This document shows, piece by piece, positions 7,246-16,473 of a stretch of 64,000 nt of DNA. Position 1 is the stretch's first letter. The number at the start of each line of letters is the position of its first letter. The translations under genes were made by a program, and so were the position numbers. Origin of the DNA: Firmicutes bacterium UBA5201 (GTDB lineage: Bacteria; Bacillota; Clostridia; Peptostreptococcales; Acidaminobacteraceae); the NCBI GenBank assembly GCA_002412775.1, contig DHVT01000011.1:154431-218430 (forward strand), written 5' to 3'. The notes below the pieces were generated by a model, which was not told the DNA's origin, ran no database searches, and worked only from the letters and a program-made list of their open reading frames with translations.

Positions 7246-8850
7246 ATGTTTATAACAATTTTATTCGGACTGATTGGTGGTTTGGGTTTGTTCCTTTTTG
7301 GGATGAACATGATGGCCTCAGGTATGCAAAAAGCGGCAGGAAATAAATTGAGGCGTATTTTGGAATTATTGACTTCCAATCCTTACATGGCCACTCTTAC
7401 GGGGATTCTAGTTACGATTGTGGTCCAAAGCAGTAGTACCACTTCTGTTATGGTGGTGGGATTTACCAATTCAGGGCTCATGGGACTCTCGCAAGCTCTT
7501 GGTACAATGCTTGGTGCAAGTATTGGAACAACAATAACAGCACAATTGATTTCTTTTGATTTTTCATTGATTGTCTATCCACTTATCGGAGTGGGTGTCG
7601 GACTTCATCTGTTCGGTAAGAAACGGCTGTATAAATCCATTGGGCAAAGTATTCTCGGTTTTACAATCTTGTTCGTTGGTCTTGAAATCATGTCTGAAGC
7701 TATGCATCCATTAAGAGAATATGAATTTTTCCATAATCTGATGGTCTCTGTAAGCAGTGCGCCTGTTTTAGGTGTTCTGATCGGCACGATCTTTACGGCT
7801 TTGATCCAAAGCAGTAGTGCCACATCAGGCGTTGTTATTGCGATGACACTGCAAGGCACTATAAATGCCCCGGCAGCGATTGCCTTGATGCTTGGAGCCA
7901 ATATCGGAACTACAATTACAGCAGCACTCGCAAGTATTGGAACCAATATTACAGCCAGGCGATCCGTTCTTGCGATTTTCCTGGTGAAAATCCTCGGAAC
8001 AATTGTCGTACTGATTTTATTCCGTCCATTTTTGGATTTTGTGTCATTGACATCGGATTCGGCTACGCGTGTTGTAGCTAATGCACACACCATTTTCAAC
8101 GTGGCAAATGTGCTATTGTTCATACCACTTATGAAACCGGTACTTAATTTTGTGGTAAAAGTCATTCCGGGCGAAGATCTTGTTTTGGAAACCGGTCCGA
8201 GACATCTCAACGATAGGATCCTCAGTTCACCTGTTGCGGCACTTGAAGCTGCAAGACAAGAGGTTCTTCACATGTCCAACATTTCCAGAGAACTGGTGGA
8301 TCAGTCCATTCGTATTTTCATGTATGAAGAAAAACATTTGATAGAAGGATGTTTAAAGAAAGAAGAATTGATTGACAGCCTTGAAAAAGAGATCGTGATT
8401 TTTTTGAATAAATTGGCACAAAGCTCCTTGAGTAAGGATCAGACTGAAGCCATTTATGCTCTAATGCACATCAGCAGTGATGTCGAGCGGATAGGTGACC
8501 ATGGCATCAACATCATTAGGATGGCTGAAATCAAAATGGAGGAACATCTGAAATTTTCCGATGAAGCAATCGAAGAGTTGATTCGTTTTCACGGGATGGT
8601 AGATCAAATGCTTGAAAATGCTATTGAAGCGTTCATTAAAGAGGATGTTCAACTGGCAAGTCATGTTATTCTAAAAGATGAAGATGTGGATGCTGAAGAA
8701 CGGAACTTGAGAAAAAGTCATATTGAGAGACTCAAGCAGGGGATATGCCTACCTCACTCCGGGATTCTTTTTTTAGATGTAATCAGCAATCTGGAAAGAG
8801 TTGGGGACCACGCGACAAATTTGGCGGAAGTCGTGACAGGTGAGTTCTGA
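7246..8850 (+). CDS. Na+/phosphate cotransporter family protein with C-terminal PhoU domain
   Basis: The N-terminal ~310 residues are a polytopic membrane domain with the two signature repeats of the NptA/SLC34 family, QSSSTTS (~residue 61) and QSSSATSG (~residue 188), related by internal duplication. After GASIGTT and GANIGTT motifs comes a soluble helical domain (~340-534) with two PhoU-like repeats, DVERIGDHGINI and NLERVGDHATNL. The family carries out sodium-driven phosphate uptake, with the PhoU part thought to regulate it. GGGGG lies 10 nt before the ATG. No pho genes are adjacent. Confidence 0.9.
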   Translation: MFITILFGLIGGLGLFLFGMNMMASGMQKAAGNKLRRILELLTSNPYMATLTGILVTIVVQSSSTTSVMVVGFTNSGLMGLSQALGTMLGASIGTTITAQLISFDFSLIVYPLIGVGVGLHLFGKKRLYKSIGQSILGFTILFVGLEIMSEAMHPLREYEFFHNLMVSVSSAPVLGVLIGTIFTALIQSSSATSGVVIAMTLQGTINAPAAIALMLGANIGTTITAALASIGTNITARRSVLAIFLVKILGTIVVLILFRPFLDFVSLTSDSATRVVANAHTIFNVANVLLFIPLMKPVLNFVVKVIPGEDLVLETGPRHLNDRILSSPVAALEAARQEVLHMSNISRELVDQSIRIFMYEEKHLIEGCLKKEELIDSLEKEIVIFLNKLAQSSLSKDQTEAIYALMHISSDVERIGDHGINIIRMAEIKMEEHLKFSDEAIEELIRFHGMVDQMLENAIEAFIKEDVQLASHVILKDEDVDAEERNLRKSHIERLKQGICLPHSGILFLDVISNLERVGDHATNLAEVVTGEF

Positions 8851-8883
8851 TTTATGAGAAAATATAAAATCAAAGGAGGCCAT

Positions 8884-9450
8884 ATGATTTACAGATCTGC
8901 GACAGTCGAGGATATTCCTGCAATACTGGAACTGCAAAAAAAATATCACATATTGACAATTTCTGAAGAAGATAAACCAGACGGTTTTGTAACAACGCTC
9001 TTCACAAAGGAGCAGTTTAAAGAGTTAATTGAGGAAGAAAACGGGATTACAATTGCTTATGATGGTGATCTTCTTGTTGCCTATGCTATGGCGGCATCTT
9101 GGACATTCTGGTCCAAATGGCCATTATTTCAACATATGATCAAAGACCTGCCCAATCTGGAATATAAAGGCGTCAGATTGTCCACTGAAAATTCGTATCA
9201 ATACGGACCGATTTGTATTGATACGGCATATCGCGGCACTGAAGTACTTCCAAATGTTTTCAAATATTCGGCACTGCAGATGAAAGAAAGGTTCAAGGTA
9301 CTTATTACTTTCATTAATCATATTAACCCAAGATCCTATAACGCACACGTCAGAAAACTTGGACTAGATGTCATACAGAACTTTGAGTTCAATAATAATC
9401 ATTATTATGAACTGGCTCTGGATTTGTCGAATTATGGAGAGAATTTATGA
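8884..9450 (+). CDS. GNAT-family acetyltransferase-like protein
   Basis: A 188-residue protein opening with the GNAT pattern MIYRSATVEDIPAILELQKKY. A mid segment, ICIDTAYRGTEVLPNVFKYS, sits where the acetyl-CoA loop (R/Q-x-x-G-x-G/A) is expected, though it is degenerate. An ATG at 8854 is in frame, but AAAGGAGG (8872-8879) clearly selects the ATG at 8884. Its stop overlaps the next gene by four nt (ATGA), so both are co-translated. Substrate unknown. Confidence 0.65.
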   Translation: MIYRSATVEDIPAILELQKKYHILTISEEDKPDGFVTTLFTKEQFKELIEEENGITIAYDGDLLVAYAMAASWTFWSKWPLFQHMIKDLPNLEYKGVRLSTENSYQYGPICIDTAYRGTEVLPNVFKYSALQMKERFKVLITFINHINPRSYNAHVRKLGLDVIQNFEFNNNHYYELALDLSNYGENL

Positions 9451-10157
9451 AAAAATTCATAATTGAAGAAGAGTTTTGGGAAGTGTTTCCGGAGGCCAAA
9501 ATTGGTGTAATAGTTTGTCGTGGAATTGATAATGCCATCAAGGATCAAGATCAATATAAGAATTTACTTCAATCTTCAGAAGAATTGGCTTTGACTCATT
9601 TCAAAAATGAGGAGTTCAGCAGTAATGAAGTCATTAAGGTATGGAGAGATGCCTTTCAAAAGTTCAAGACCAAGAAGGGTGCAAGGTCCTCTATTGAGGC
9701 ACTACTTAAGCGTGTCAACAAAGGGGACCATATAATGACAATCAATCCACTTGTGGACATATACAACTCTATCTCACTTAAGTATGCCTTACCTTGTGGT
9801 GGAGAGGACATGGATACATTTGTCGGTGATATCAAATTGACTAAAGCAGCAGGTGATGAACCTTTTATTACACTCGGATCAGATGAAAGCTCACCGCCAT
9901 ATGAAGGCGAAATAGTATATAAAGATGACCAAGGTGCAATTTGCAGATGTTGGAACTGGAGGGAATCAGTCAGAACTATGCTTACAGAAAACACCAAGAA
10001 TGCATTTCTATGTATTGAACTCGTTGACAATGATCGAGTTGAAGCCTTCCTGTCAGCGCTCAACGAGTTGGCTGACCTTGTCAGTCATAATTTAGGTGGA
10101 ACTTACAATATTTCAGTACTTGACAAAGACCATAAGGAAATAGTCATCATCTCATAA
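9447..10157 (+). CDS. B3/B4 domain protein (PheRS-beta-like editing domain)
   Basis: A 236-residue stand-alone B3/B4 domain, the fold that phenylalanyl-tRNA synthetase beta subunits use for editing. Recognisable segments are LLKRVNKGDHIMTINPLVDIYNSISLKYALPCGGEDMD and the later GDEPFITLGSDES and CRCWNWRES. Such free-standing proteins are common in Firmicutes and are proposed to deacylate mischarged tRNA or act on amino-acid derivatives; the exact reaction is not established. The start overlaps the upstream GNAT gene by ATGA, and a cupin gene follows 16 nt downstream. Confidence 0.82.
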   Translation: MKKFIIEEEFWEVFPEAKIGVIVCRGIDNAIKDQDQYKNLLQSSEELALTHFKNEEFSSNEVIKVWRDAFQKFKTKKGARSSIEALLKRVNKGDHIMTINPLVDIYNSISLKYALPCGGEDMDTFVGDIKLTKAAGDEPFITLGSDESSPPYEGEIVYKDDQGAICRCWNWRESVRTMLTENTKNAFLCIELVDNDRVEAFLSALNELADLVSHNLGGTYNISVLDKDHKEIVIIS

Positions 10158-10173
10158 GAAAGTAGGTCGTATT

Positions 10174-10626
10174 ATGATAAAGAATTCAATATTTACAAAT
10201 GAGTTTGATACCTCAGGTGAGAATCCATGGGAAGGTGGTGCCAAATCTACTCGTTTACCACGTGGAGACGAACTGGGTGCATCGCTTTATGTCCTTGAAC
10301 CTGGAACAACTACTGGATATTATCATTTTCATCATGGGATTGAGGAAATGCTTATATTAATAGAGGGTAAACCCAAGTTAAGGACTCCTGAAGGGATAAG
10401 AATCTTGGAACTTGGTGAGGTGGTTCATTTCACTAAAGGATTGCAGGGTGCCCATCAAATCATTAATGATACAGAAGAAACCGTAAGATTGGTTATGATC
10501 AGCAATCAATCCTCACCTGATGCTGTAGAGTATCCCGATCAAGGGCTGTTATCCATCATGGCGCGGACTATGTCGCAGTTCGGAACTCCGCTTTGGGATA
10601 TACGTAAAATGGAACAAGAAGAATAA
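10174..10626 (+). CDS. Cupin-domain protein
   Basis: A 150-residue single cupin. Motif 1, YYHFHHGIEEMLILIEGKP, supplies the H-x-H-x4-E type metal ligands, and motif 2, GEVVHFTKGLQGAHQIIN, supplies the last His. It is probably a small metal-binding enzyme or sugar/ligand-binding protein. It follows the B3/B4 gene closely and likely shares its transcript. The reaction cannot be told from sequence. Confidence 0.85.
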   Translation: MIKNSIFTNEFDTSGENPWEGGAKSTRLPRGDELGASLYVLEPGTTTGYYHFHHGIEEMLILIEGKPKLRTPEGIRILELGEVVHFTKGLQGAHQIINDTEETVRLVMISNQSSPDAVEYPDQGLLSIMARTMSQFGTPLWDIRKMEQEE

Positions 10627-10696
10627 TAAAAAACACAGCACAAATTGTTAAGAATTTTTTCAGCGAGTAGGTTATTATGATTGCAGGAGGTATGAA

Positions 10697-11566
10697 ATGT
10701 ACTATAGCGGCGCGCTGGAAAGAATCGTTTCATATATAGAAGACCACCTTGACCAACCTTTTGTACTGGAGGAACTCACTGAAGTGAGTGGGTTCAGCAG
10801 ATGTCATTTTTCAAGACTTTTTCATGCATTCGCAGGTCGAACTCTGACGGAATATGTTCGAGGTCGAAGGCTTTCTGAAGCTGCGAATCGATTGGTTTAT
10901 ACCGATGAAAAAATCATTGATATTGCTTTTGAATATCAATTTTCATCTCAAGAATCGTTTACCAGATCTTTCAGCAACTACTTTGGAATATCTCCATCCA
11001 AATATCGAAAGGGTGAACAAAGTGAAAATCTTCTTACTCCGATTGACGTGAAACAGTTGATTGTAGTACAAGGAGGATTTGAAGTGAAACCGATGATTAA
11101 AGAAATAGGCCCACTTAAGGTAGCGGGATTAATGTATGAAGGCACAAATCAAAATGGTGAAATACCTATGCTTTGGAATGAGTTTAATCAAAGAGTGAGT
11201 GAAATCAGTACACAAACCAATGTAGGCAATTTTTATGGAATGTGTGAACCACTTGTAGAAAATCTGGATGACATCGATCTGGATGCCGAAAATGAATTCA
11301 AGTATTTGGCTTGTGTTGAAGTCTCAGGAAGTGAGAATTTGCCGGATGGAATGGTATATTGGGAAATACCTCATGTAAAATATGCTGTGTTCACTCATGT
11401 TGGTGATCCTGAACTGATGGGAGAGACATACAAAGCCATTTATTCGCAGTGGTTGCCTGAAAGTGGCCATGAAGTTGTATATGCGCACGATTTTGAACTC
11501 TATAATAAAGACTTCAAGCCTGGAGAGGCAAACTCAAAAATGTATATTTATGTACCGATAAAGTAA
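10697..11566 (+). CDS. AraC-family regulator with GyrI-like effector domain
   Basis: The N-terminal ~105 residues hold two helix-turn-helix units of AraC type (ELTEVSGFSRCHFSRLF and DIAFEYQFSSQESFTRSF). The C-terminal ~160 residues form a GyrI-like/effector-binding domain (starting about VKPMIKEIGPLKVAGLMYEG, ending YIYVPIK). The architecture matches Rob/SoxS-like multidrug-responsive regulators. GGAGGT lies seven nt before the ATG. It has a paralogue in the window at 50641-51522 with the same architecture. Target genes are unknown. Confidence 0.92.
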   Translation: MYYSGALERIVSYIEDHLDQPFVLEELTEVSGFSRCHFSRLFHAFAGRTLTEYVRGRRLSEAANRLVYTDEKIIDIAFEYQFSSQESFTRSFSNYFGISPSKYRKGEQSENLLTPIDVKQLIVVQGGFEVKPMIKEIGPLKVAGLMYEGTNQNGEIPMLWNEFNQRVSEISTQTNVGNFYGMCEPLVENLDDIDLDAENEFKYLACVEVSGSENLPDGMVYWEIPHVKYAVFTHVGDPELMGETYKAIYSQWLPESGHEVVYAHDFELYNKDFKPGEANSKMYIYVPIK

Positions 11567-11787
11567 GCAGGCAAATCGGACTTCCTAACACAATCTAAAC
11601 GCAACATGTTTGTAATGGCTATTTGAAGTCGATATGATATCATTGTAAATATACAAGAATATGAATTGCAATGTAACGCACTATTTTTTAATTGTGATTG
11701 TTGACTTCAATAACTTTATAAATTTGTGATTTGACAATCCGCATAGTGCGGGTTGTTTTTTTCTTTTTTGGTTATGGAGGAATAATA
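11567..11787 (+). promoter_or_regulatory. 221-nt leader region before the PAS gene, with candidate promoter
   Basis: A possible promoter is TTGAAG (11623-11628), 17 nt, TAAATA (11646-11651). The spacer contains the palindrome ATGATATCAT. A terminator-like hairpin lies at 11734-11764, just before the ribosome site. No c-di-GMP (GEMM) or other riboswitch consensus was recognised. Confidence 0.3.
11734..11764 (+). terminator. Terminator-like hairpin directly upstream of the PAS gene
   Basis: ACAATCCGCA pairs with TGCGGGTTGT (one G-U) around a short loop, followed by a T run. It either ends the AraC transcript, 168 nt after that gene, or acts as an attenuator in the leader of the gene starting at 11788. 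Confidence 0.65.
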
Positions 11788-13014
11788 ATGTCGGAATACA
11801 TGGAAAATCATCAAAGATTACTGGACTCAGTAGGTAAAATTGGGAATCGGTCTGCCAATGTAACGTGTGACATTTTAGGAAAAATAGTGAGTATGAATGT
11901 GGACTTTGCTGAAATGATCGGTTTGTCGATAGAAGAACTGGAGTATCAATCCATATTTTGGTTTCTGCCAAGACGTGAAGCTCAGGAAATCAGAGAAGCA
12001 TTGAAAGTCTTAGTGGCGGATTCCAGCCTGACCAGAGAAGTATCAATGTCTGCTGATGACTCGGTAAAAACTAAAGAGATCAATATTATTCCTATTGTAC
12101 AGGATTCTAAAATAATCGGTTATTATTGGCTATTTACTTCAGAGAAAAATAAAAATAATCTAGCTTTCAAGTTGAATTGTTCAAACAGACAACCCGTTTC
12201 AATTGGTGGGTTGTTAAAAGTTGGGACATGGTCTTACGGATTTGATAATAAAGAATTTTTCGCATCCAATGACACATTTAATATATTTGGGCGCTCTGCT
12301 GAGGAATTTGATGGAAGCCCAGAAAATCTGATGAGATTTATTGATCCAAAAGATAGAGAAGGGTTTGAACTGGGGATGCTGAATGCATATAAAGGTATAC
12401 CGCTTAATCTCGAGTTCAACATAGTCACCAGCCAAGGTCAAAATAAACTCATTCATGCAAGAGCAGAGATGTTTTTTAATGATAAGCAAAAACCAGATAA
12501 AATGATAGGGATTGTTCAGGATCTTACAGCAGAATCGCTTATGGAAAAGGATTTCTTGGACTTTCAAGAAAACCAAGAAGATTCGACAAAGATCTCTGAA
12601 GCCAAAGAAGAAATGGAAAAAAGATTAAAGGAATTCCATAGCACTCAGCGCCTATTCAAAATGGGGAGTTGGGTACTGGATTACGTCACAAAAAAACTAA
12701 GTTGGTCTCCGGTCACATTTGAGATTTATGGGATATCACCTAATGAGGGAGAACCCGACTTGAAAACTCTTATAAGCAAAATCATCCCGGATGATCGCGA
12801 TAAGGTAATGTCTGCGATAGATGGACTTCCAAAAGAAAACCCATTTGAACTCGAATTCGGTATTCTTAGACCGAATCAAGAAGTGCGTTATCTCAAGCAT
12901 CTCGTTGAAGTTGTATTTGACGATGACAATCAAAGGATTTCGATGAGAGGGAATGTTCAAGATGTTACTGAACAAAAAGACTTGGAACTTGAATCGATGC
13001 AGAACCTTCAATAA
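11788..13014 (+). pseudogene. N-terminal part (three PAS domains) of a split c-di-GMP signalling protein
   Basis: A 408-residue piece with three PAS-like domains at about residues 15-120, 145-255 (LLKVGTWSYGFDNKEFF...) and 285-405 (RLFKMGSWVLDYVTKKLSW...NVQDVTEQKDLELE). It stops at TAA 13012-13014, and the next codon, ATG 13015, continues in the same frame into another PAS domain. The junction reads ESMQNLQ-stop-MKRLRNK, which looks like a normal inter-PAS helix with one CAA changed to TAA. GGAGG selects the ATG at 11788 rather than the in-frame one at 11731. Alone, this piece would be a sensor without output. It is called broken on sequence grounds; a sequencing error or readthrough is also possible. 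Confidence 0.75.
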
Positions 13015-15165
13015 ATGAAACGGTTACGGAATAAATGTCAATTGATCGTTGAGAATTCTCAAGATGTATTCGAGATAATTGATGGCAATGGATTCGTGCA
13101 GTATATCAGTCCTGCCATTGAAAACATGATGGGATATAGCAGCAGTGAAATTGAAGGACATTATATCTGGGATTTTGTGGAAGGTAAAGAGAAAGATAGT
13201 TTAAAAGAACTTTTTAGGTATAGTTTGAAGCGACCTAAAGAAATACAAATCGGAAAGGTGCAGGCCAATAAGAAAACAGGAGATTTGATCTATCTGGAAG
13301 TTACAATGAACAACCATATGAATGATCCGGAAGTCAATGGAGTTGTCTTAAACTGGAAAGACATTACAATCAAGGAAAAACAAAATAAACGGATTCACCA
13401 TTTAGCCCATTATGATGATTTGACTGGACTCCCCAACAGAACCTTTTTCAAAGAGAAAGTTACAGAACAGGTGCAAAAACATGAAGATTTGTCTACAAAA
13501 TTTGCCCTTTTCATGATTGATATAGAAGGCTTTAAAGGCTTCAATAATGTTCTCAGCTACGAATTTGGAGATGAACTCATCAAAAAAATAGGTAAATCCA
13601 TACAAACTTTTTTTAGTGATGAAGATATATTCATATCAAGATACTATGGTGACCAGTTCGGTCTGATCATAGAAAATGTCAATGACATGGTCGAATGTCA
13701 GGACATCGGCAATAGATTGCTTGAACTGTTCAAAAAACCATTCATCATTGAGCAATATGAAATGTATGTCTCTGCAAGCATTGGATTCAGTGTTTTCCCA
13801 GAAGATGGCACTAATTATGAGCAACTCCTCAAGACGGCGAGCATTGCGCTTCGCCGTGCCAAGGATGCTGGAGAGCAGGGCTATCAAGCTTATTCACCAC
13901 AAATTGATGTAAAGACTTTCAAGGAGTTTTCACTTCGAAACGATCTCAGAAAAGCAATTGAGAAAAATGAACTCTTGATTTACTATCAACCGATTTTGCA
14001 TCTTAAAACCGGGAAAATTTTTGGTGTTGAAGCATTGATGCGGTGGGAGCACCCCGAGTGGGGACTTGTTCCGCCTGATGAATTTATACCTATCGCTGAA
14101 AGCACAGGATTTATCATTCCTATGGGGAAATGGTTGCTTGACCAAGTGTGTCAAGACTATGTAAATTGGTCAGAAAAGGGATATCCGGAGATCAAAATGT
14201 CTGTGAACTATTCCGGCATTCAATTTTTCAAAGTGAATTTTGTGGATGACATACTGGATACGATTAAAAAATATGGATTAAATCCAAATTTCCTGATTCT
14301 CGAAATCACTGAATCCGTGTTGATTGAACATGGTAAAAAAACTGAAATGGACCTTGCCGAACTCAAAAGGAAAGGCGTCCAAATCGCTATTGATGATTTT
14401 GGAACAGGGTACTCTTCGCTGGCGTATTTGAATGCAATGAACGTGGATATTCTGAAAATTGACAGAGAATTTTTATTGAATGTACCCGAAAACGAGAACA
14501 GTGAAAAAATATTTAGAGCCATAATCAATTTGGCTAGAGATCTCAATATAAAAATTGTGGCAGAAGGCATTTCCAACTGGAAACAGCTGAACTACCTGAA
14601 AACGTTCATTGGCACTGTCGGGCAAGGTTACATCTATAGCAAACCTTTGCCGATCGAAGCGATAGAACCAAAACTGGCTGCTGGCTTTATTGAACCAGAA
14701 AAAGATTATGATGAATCAAGACTATTTAATTTGGAACGTCGTCAATTATTTAGAGTGGAATTTAGGAAGTATTTGGAAGCGGATATGACCATTTTAGAAA
14801 TAGGGGGTGTAAAAGCTCATGTGGGAAATACAAAAGCGCTGATCAAAAACATTGGTCCAGGTGGATTGTGTTTTATCACGAATGTCAAATTGCCTGTCAA
14901 GAAAGATCTGATCTTGGGATTTGTAACTGAGCTCATGGGCAAAAAAGTCAAAGTGCACGGGACGCCAGTTTGGAGTGAAGAGTTGGAACAAGGCATACAC
15001 ATTATTGGGCTCGAGTTCACATTTGACGAAAACACTAGAATGGGGCTCACGAGATTGCTCAATACTGTTCAAATTCGAGTTAAAAAGGATTATGGTTTCA
15101 GCGATGGCAACTTTGTGGCTGGCTCCATCAAAAGATATTTCAATTCCATCGCTACCGGAAACTGA
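13015..15165 (+). CDS. PAS-GGDEF(degenerate)-EAL-PilZ protein, C-terminal part of the split gene
   Basis: A 716-residue piece with PAS (~10-120), GGDEF (~135-290), EAL (~305-548) and PilZ (~573-690) domains. The GGDEF active site reads YGDQF (residues 211-215), so cyclase activity is probably lost. EAL residues look complete: EALMRW, NYS, LEITES, DDFGTGYSS, KID, VAEG and GQGY, predicting c-di-GMP phosphodiesterase activity. The PilZ part has RQLFR (R-x3-R) and NIGPGG (N-x-S-x-x-G with Gly for Ser). No ribosome site precedes the ATG at 13015, so translation likely depends on readthrough of, or reinitiation at, the upstream TAA. The protein is cytosolic; no membrane segment is seen. Confidence 0.85.
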   Translation: MKRLRNKCQLIVENSQDVFEIIDGNGFVQYISPAIENMMGYSSSEIEGHYIWDFVEGKEKDSLKELFRYSLKRPKEIQIGKVQANKKTGDLIYLEVTMNNHMNDPEVNGVVLNWKDITIKEKQNKRIHHLAHYDDLTGLPNRTFFKEKVTEQVQKHEDLSTKFALFMIDIEGFKGFNNVLSYEFGDELIKKIGKSIQTFFSDEDIFISRYYGDQFGLIIENVNDMVECQDIGNRLLELFKKPFIIEQYEMYVSASIGFSVFPEDGTNYEQLLKTASIALRRAKDAGEQGYQAYSPQIDVKTFKEFSLRNDLRKAIEKNELLIYYQPILHLKTGKIFGVEALMRWEHPEWGLVPPDEFIPIAESTGFIIPMGKWLLDQVCQDYVNWSEKGYPEIKMSVNYSGIQFFKVNFVDDILDTIKKYGLNPNFLILEITESVLIEHGKKTEMDLAELKRKGVQIAIDDFGTGYSSLAYLNAMNVDILKIDREFLLNVPENENSEKIFRAIINLARDLNIKIVAEGISNWKQLNYLKTFIGTVGQGYIYSKPLPIEAIEPKLAAGFIEPEKDYDESRLFNLERRQLFRVEFRKYLEADMTILEIGGVKAHVGNTKALIKNIGPGGLCFITNVKLPVKKDLILGFVTELMGKKVKVHGTPVWSEELEQGIHIIGLEFTFDENTRMGLTRLLNTVQIRVKKDYGFSDGNFVAGSIKRYFNSIATGN

Positions 15166-15263
15166 CTTGTGTCATTTTCTCCAACAAATTTTGTATGGCC
15201 CTCCAATATCATTATTTTAGAGCATTGGATATAATGAAACCAAGAAAAGAAATTGGAGGGCAT

Positions 15264-16358
15264 ATGGCTAAACTGACACTCAATAATATAAACAAGATTT
15301 ATGATAATGGATTTCAAGCTGTAAAAGGCGTTGATCTGGAGATTGCAGACAAAGAATTCATGATTCTTGTAGGCCCGTCCGGATGTGGTAAGACTACGAC
15401 GCTTCGAATGATTGCAGGTCTTGAGGAAATCACGGATGGAGATCTTAGAATTGGTGACGAATTGGTCAACGATATCGCACCAAAAGATAGAAATATCGCG
15501 ATGGTATTTCAAAATTACGCGCTTTATCCGCATATGTCGGTATATGACAATATGGCATTTGGACTCAAACTCAAAAAGACACCTAAAGATGAAATCAAGG
15601 AACGCATCGATAAAGCAGCAAAGATATTGGATATCGAGCAACTATTGACTAGAAAGCCAAAGCAACTTTCGGGTGGACAAAGACAAAGGGTGGCACTGGG
15701 TCGAGCTATCGTCAGAAAACCGGAAGTATTTTTGATGGACGAACCTCTATCAAATCTTGATGCCAAACTCAGAATCCAGATGCGTGCTGAACTCATCAGA
15801 CTACACAATGAACTGCAAACCACATTTGTTTATGTGACGCATGATCAGACTGAAGCAATGACAATGGGAACAAGAATTTGCGTTATGAATGATGGCGTCA
15901 TTCAACAGGTCGCAGAACCCAAAACCATTTACAACAAACCTGCAAATTTGTTCGTAGCGGGTTTCATAGGCGCACCTCAGATGAACTTCATCCCGGCCAA
16001 ACTCATTGAAAAGAATGGCGAGATTATTGCCGTTATTGATGGAAGTGAAATCTTACTCAGTGCGGAAAGTGCATCAAAAGTCAAAGCTGGAAATTATGTC
16101 GGCAAAGACGTCATTGTTGGTGTCAGACCTGAAAACATTAAAATTGTAGATGGGGACACCGGTCTTAAAGTCAAAGTCGAAGTCACGGAACTTCTGGGTA
16201 GTGATTCCAATATATATTTCACTTTCAGAGACAAACAATATATCGCAAAAGAAGATGGTTCGATCGATTTGAAATTTGGTCAGGAAATCCATATTGCTTT
16301 TGATAATGAAAGAATTCATTTATTCGATAAAGAAACCGAGCAATCAATCCTCCGTTGA
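15264..16358 (+). CDS. msmK: Carbohydrate ABC transporter ATPase, MsmK/UgpC type
   Basis: A 364-residue ATPase of the CUT1 subfamily. Walker A is GPSGCGKTT, the signature LSGGQRQRV, Walker B VFLMDEPLSNLD and the switch His VTHD. A C-terminal MOI/TOBE domain from about residue 240 (VGVRPENIKI) contacts regulators. Such ATPases serve several sugar transporters in Firmicutes. The binding protein and two permeases at 24529-27818 lack their own ATPase, so this is the likely partner. GGAGGG selects the ATG at 15264 rather than the in-frame ATG at 15195. A terminator follows. Confidence 0.93.
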   Translation: MAKLTLNNINKIYDNGFQAVKGVDLEIADKEFMILVGPSGCGKTTTLRMIAGLEEITDGDLRIGDELVNDIAPKDRNIAMVFQNYALYPHMSVYDNMAFGLKLKKTPKDEIKERIDKAAKILDIEQLLTRKPKQLSGGQRQRVALGRAIVRKPEVFLMDEPLSNLDAKLRIQMRAELIRLHNELQTTFVYVTHDQTEAMTMGTRICVMNDGVIQQVAEPKTIYNKPANLFVAGFIGAPQMNFIPAKLIEKNGEIIAVIDGSEILLSAESASKVKAGNYVGKDVIVGVRPENIKIVDGDTGLKVKVEVTELLGSDSNIYFTFRDKQYIAKEDGSIDLKFGQEIHIAFDNERIHLFDKETEQSILR

Positions 16359-16374
16359 TTCTTACATCCTACAT

Positions 16375-16414
16375 TGGGACAGAGCCTCCACTTCTGTCCC
16401 ATATCCCTTTTTTT
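16375..16414 (+). terminator. Rho-independent terminator after the sugar ATPase gene
   Basis: TGGGACAG (16375-16382) pairs with CTGTCCCA (16394-16401), followed after a few bases by a T run. Confidence 0.85.
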
Positions 16415-16421
16415 AAAATTG

Positions 16422-16430
16422 TGCTAGAAT
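16422..16430 (+). promoter_or_regulatory. Extended -10 promoter of the PucR-type regulator
   Basis: TGCTAGAAT is an extended -10 placed 44 nt before the start codon and directly after the preceding terminator. Confidence 0.45.
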
Positions 16431-16473
16431 TGAAATATATCATAAAAGGGAAATATTTGGGAGAGGTGGATGT

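Noticed and set aside
7605..8210. 201-codon minus-strand ORF
   Set aside because: It lies fully within the well-supported Na/phosphate symporter gene on the other strand and encodes no recognisable protein.
11567..11787. c-di-GMP riboswitch before the PAS/EAL gene
   Set aside because: No GEMM-type conserved segments were found by eye; only a terminator-like hairpin is supported.
15090..15641. 183-codon minus-strand ORF
   Set aside because: It runs across the PilZ gene end, an intergenic region and the sugar ATPase gene; no ribosome site or family.
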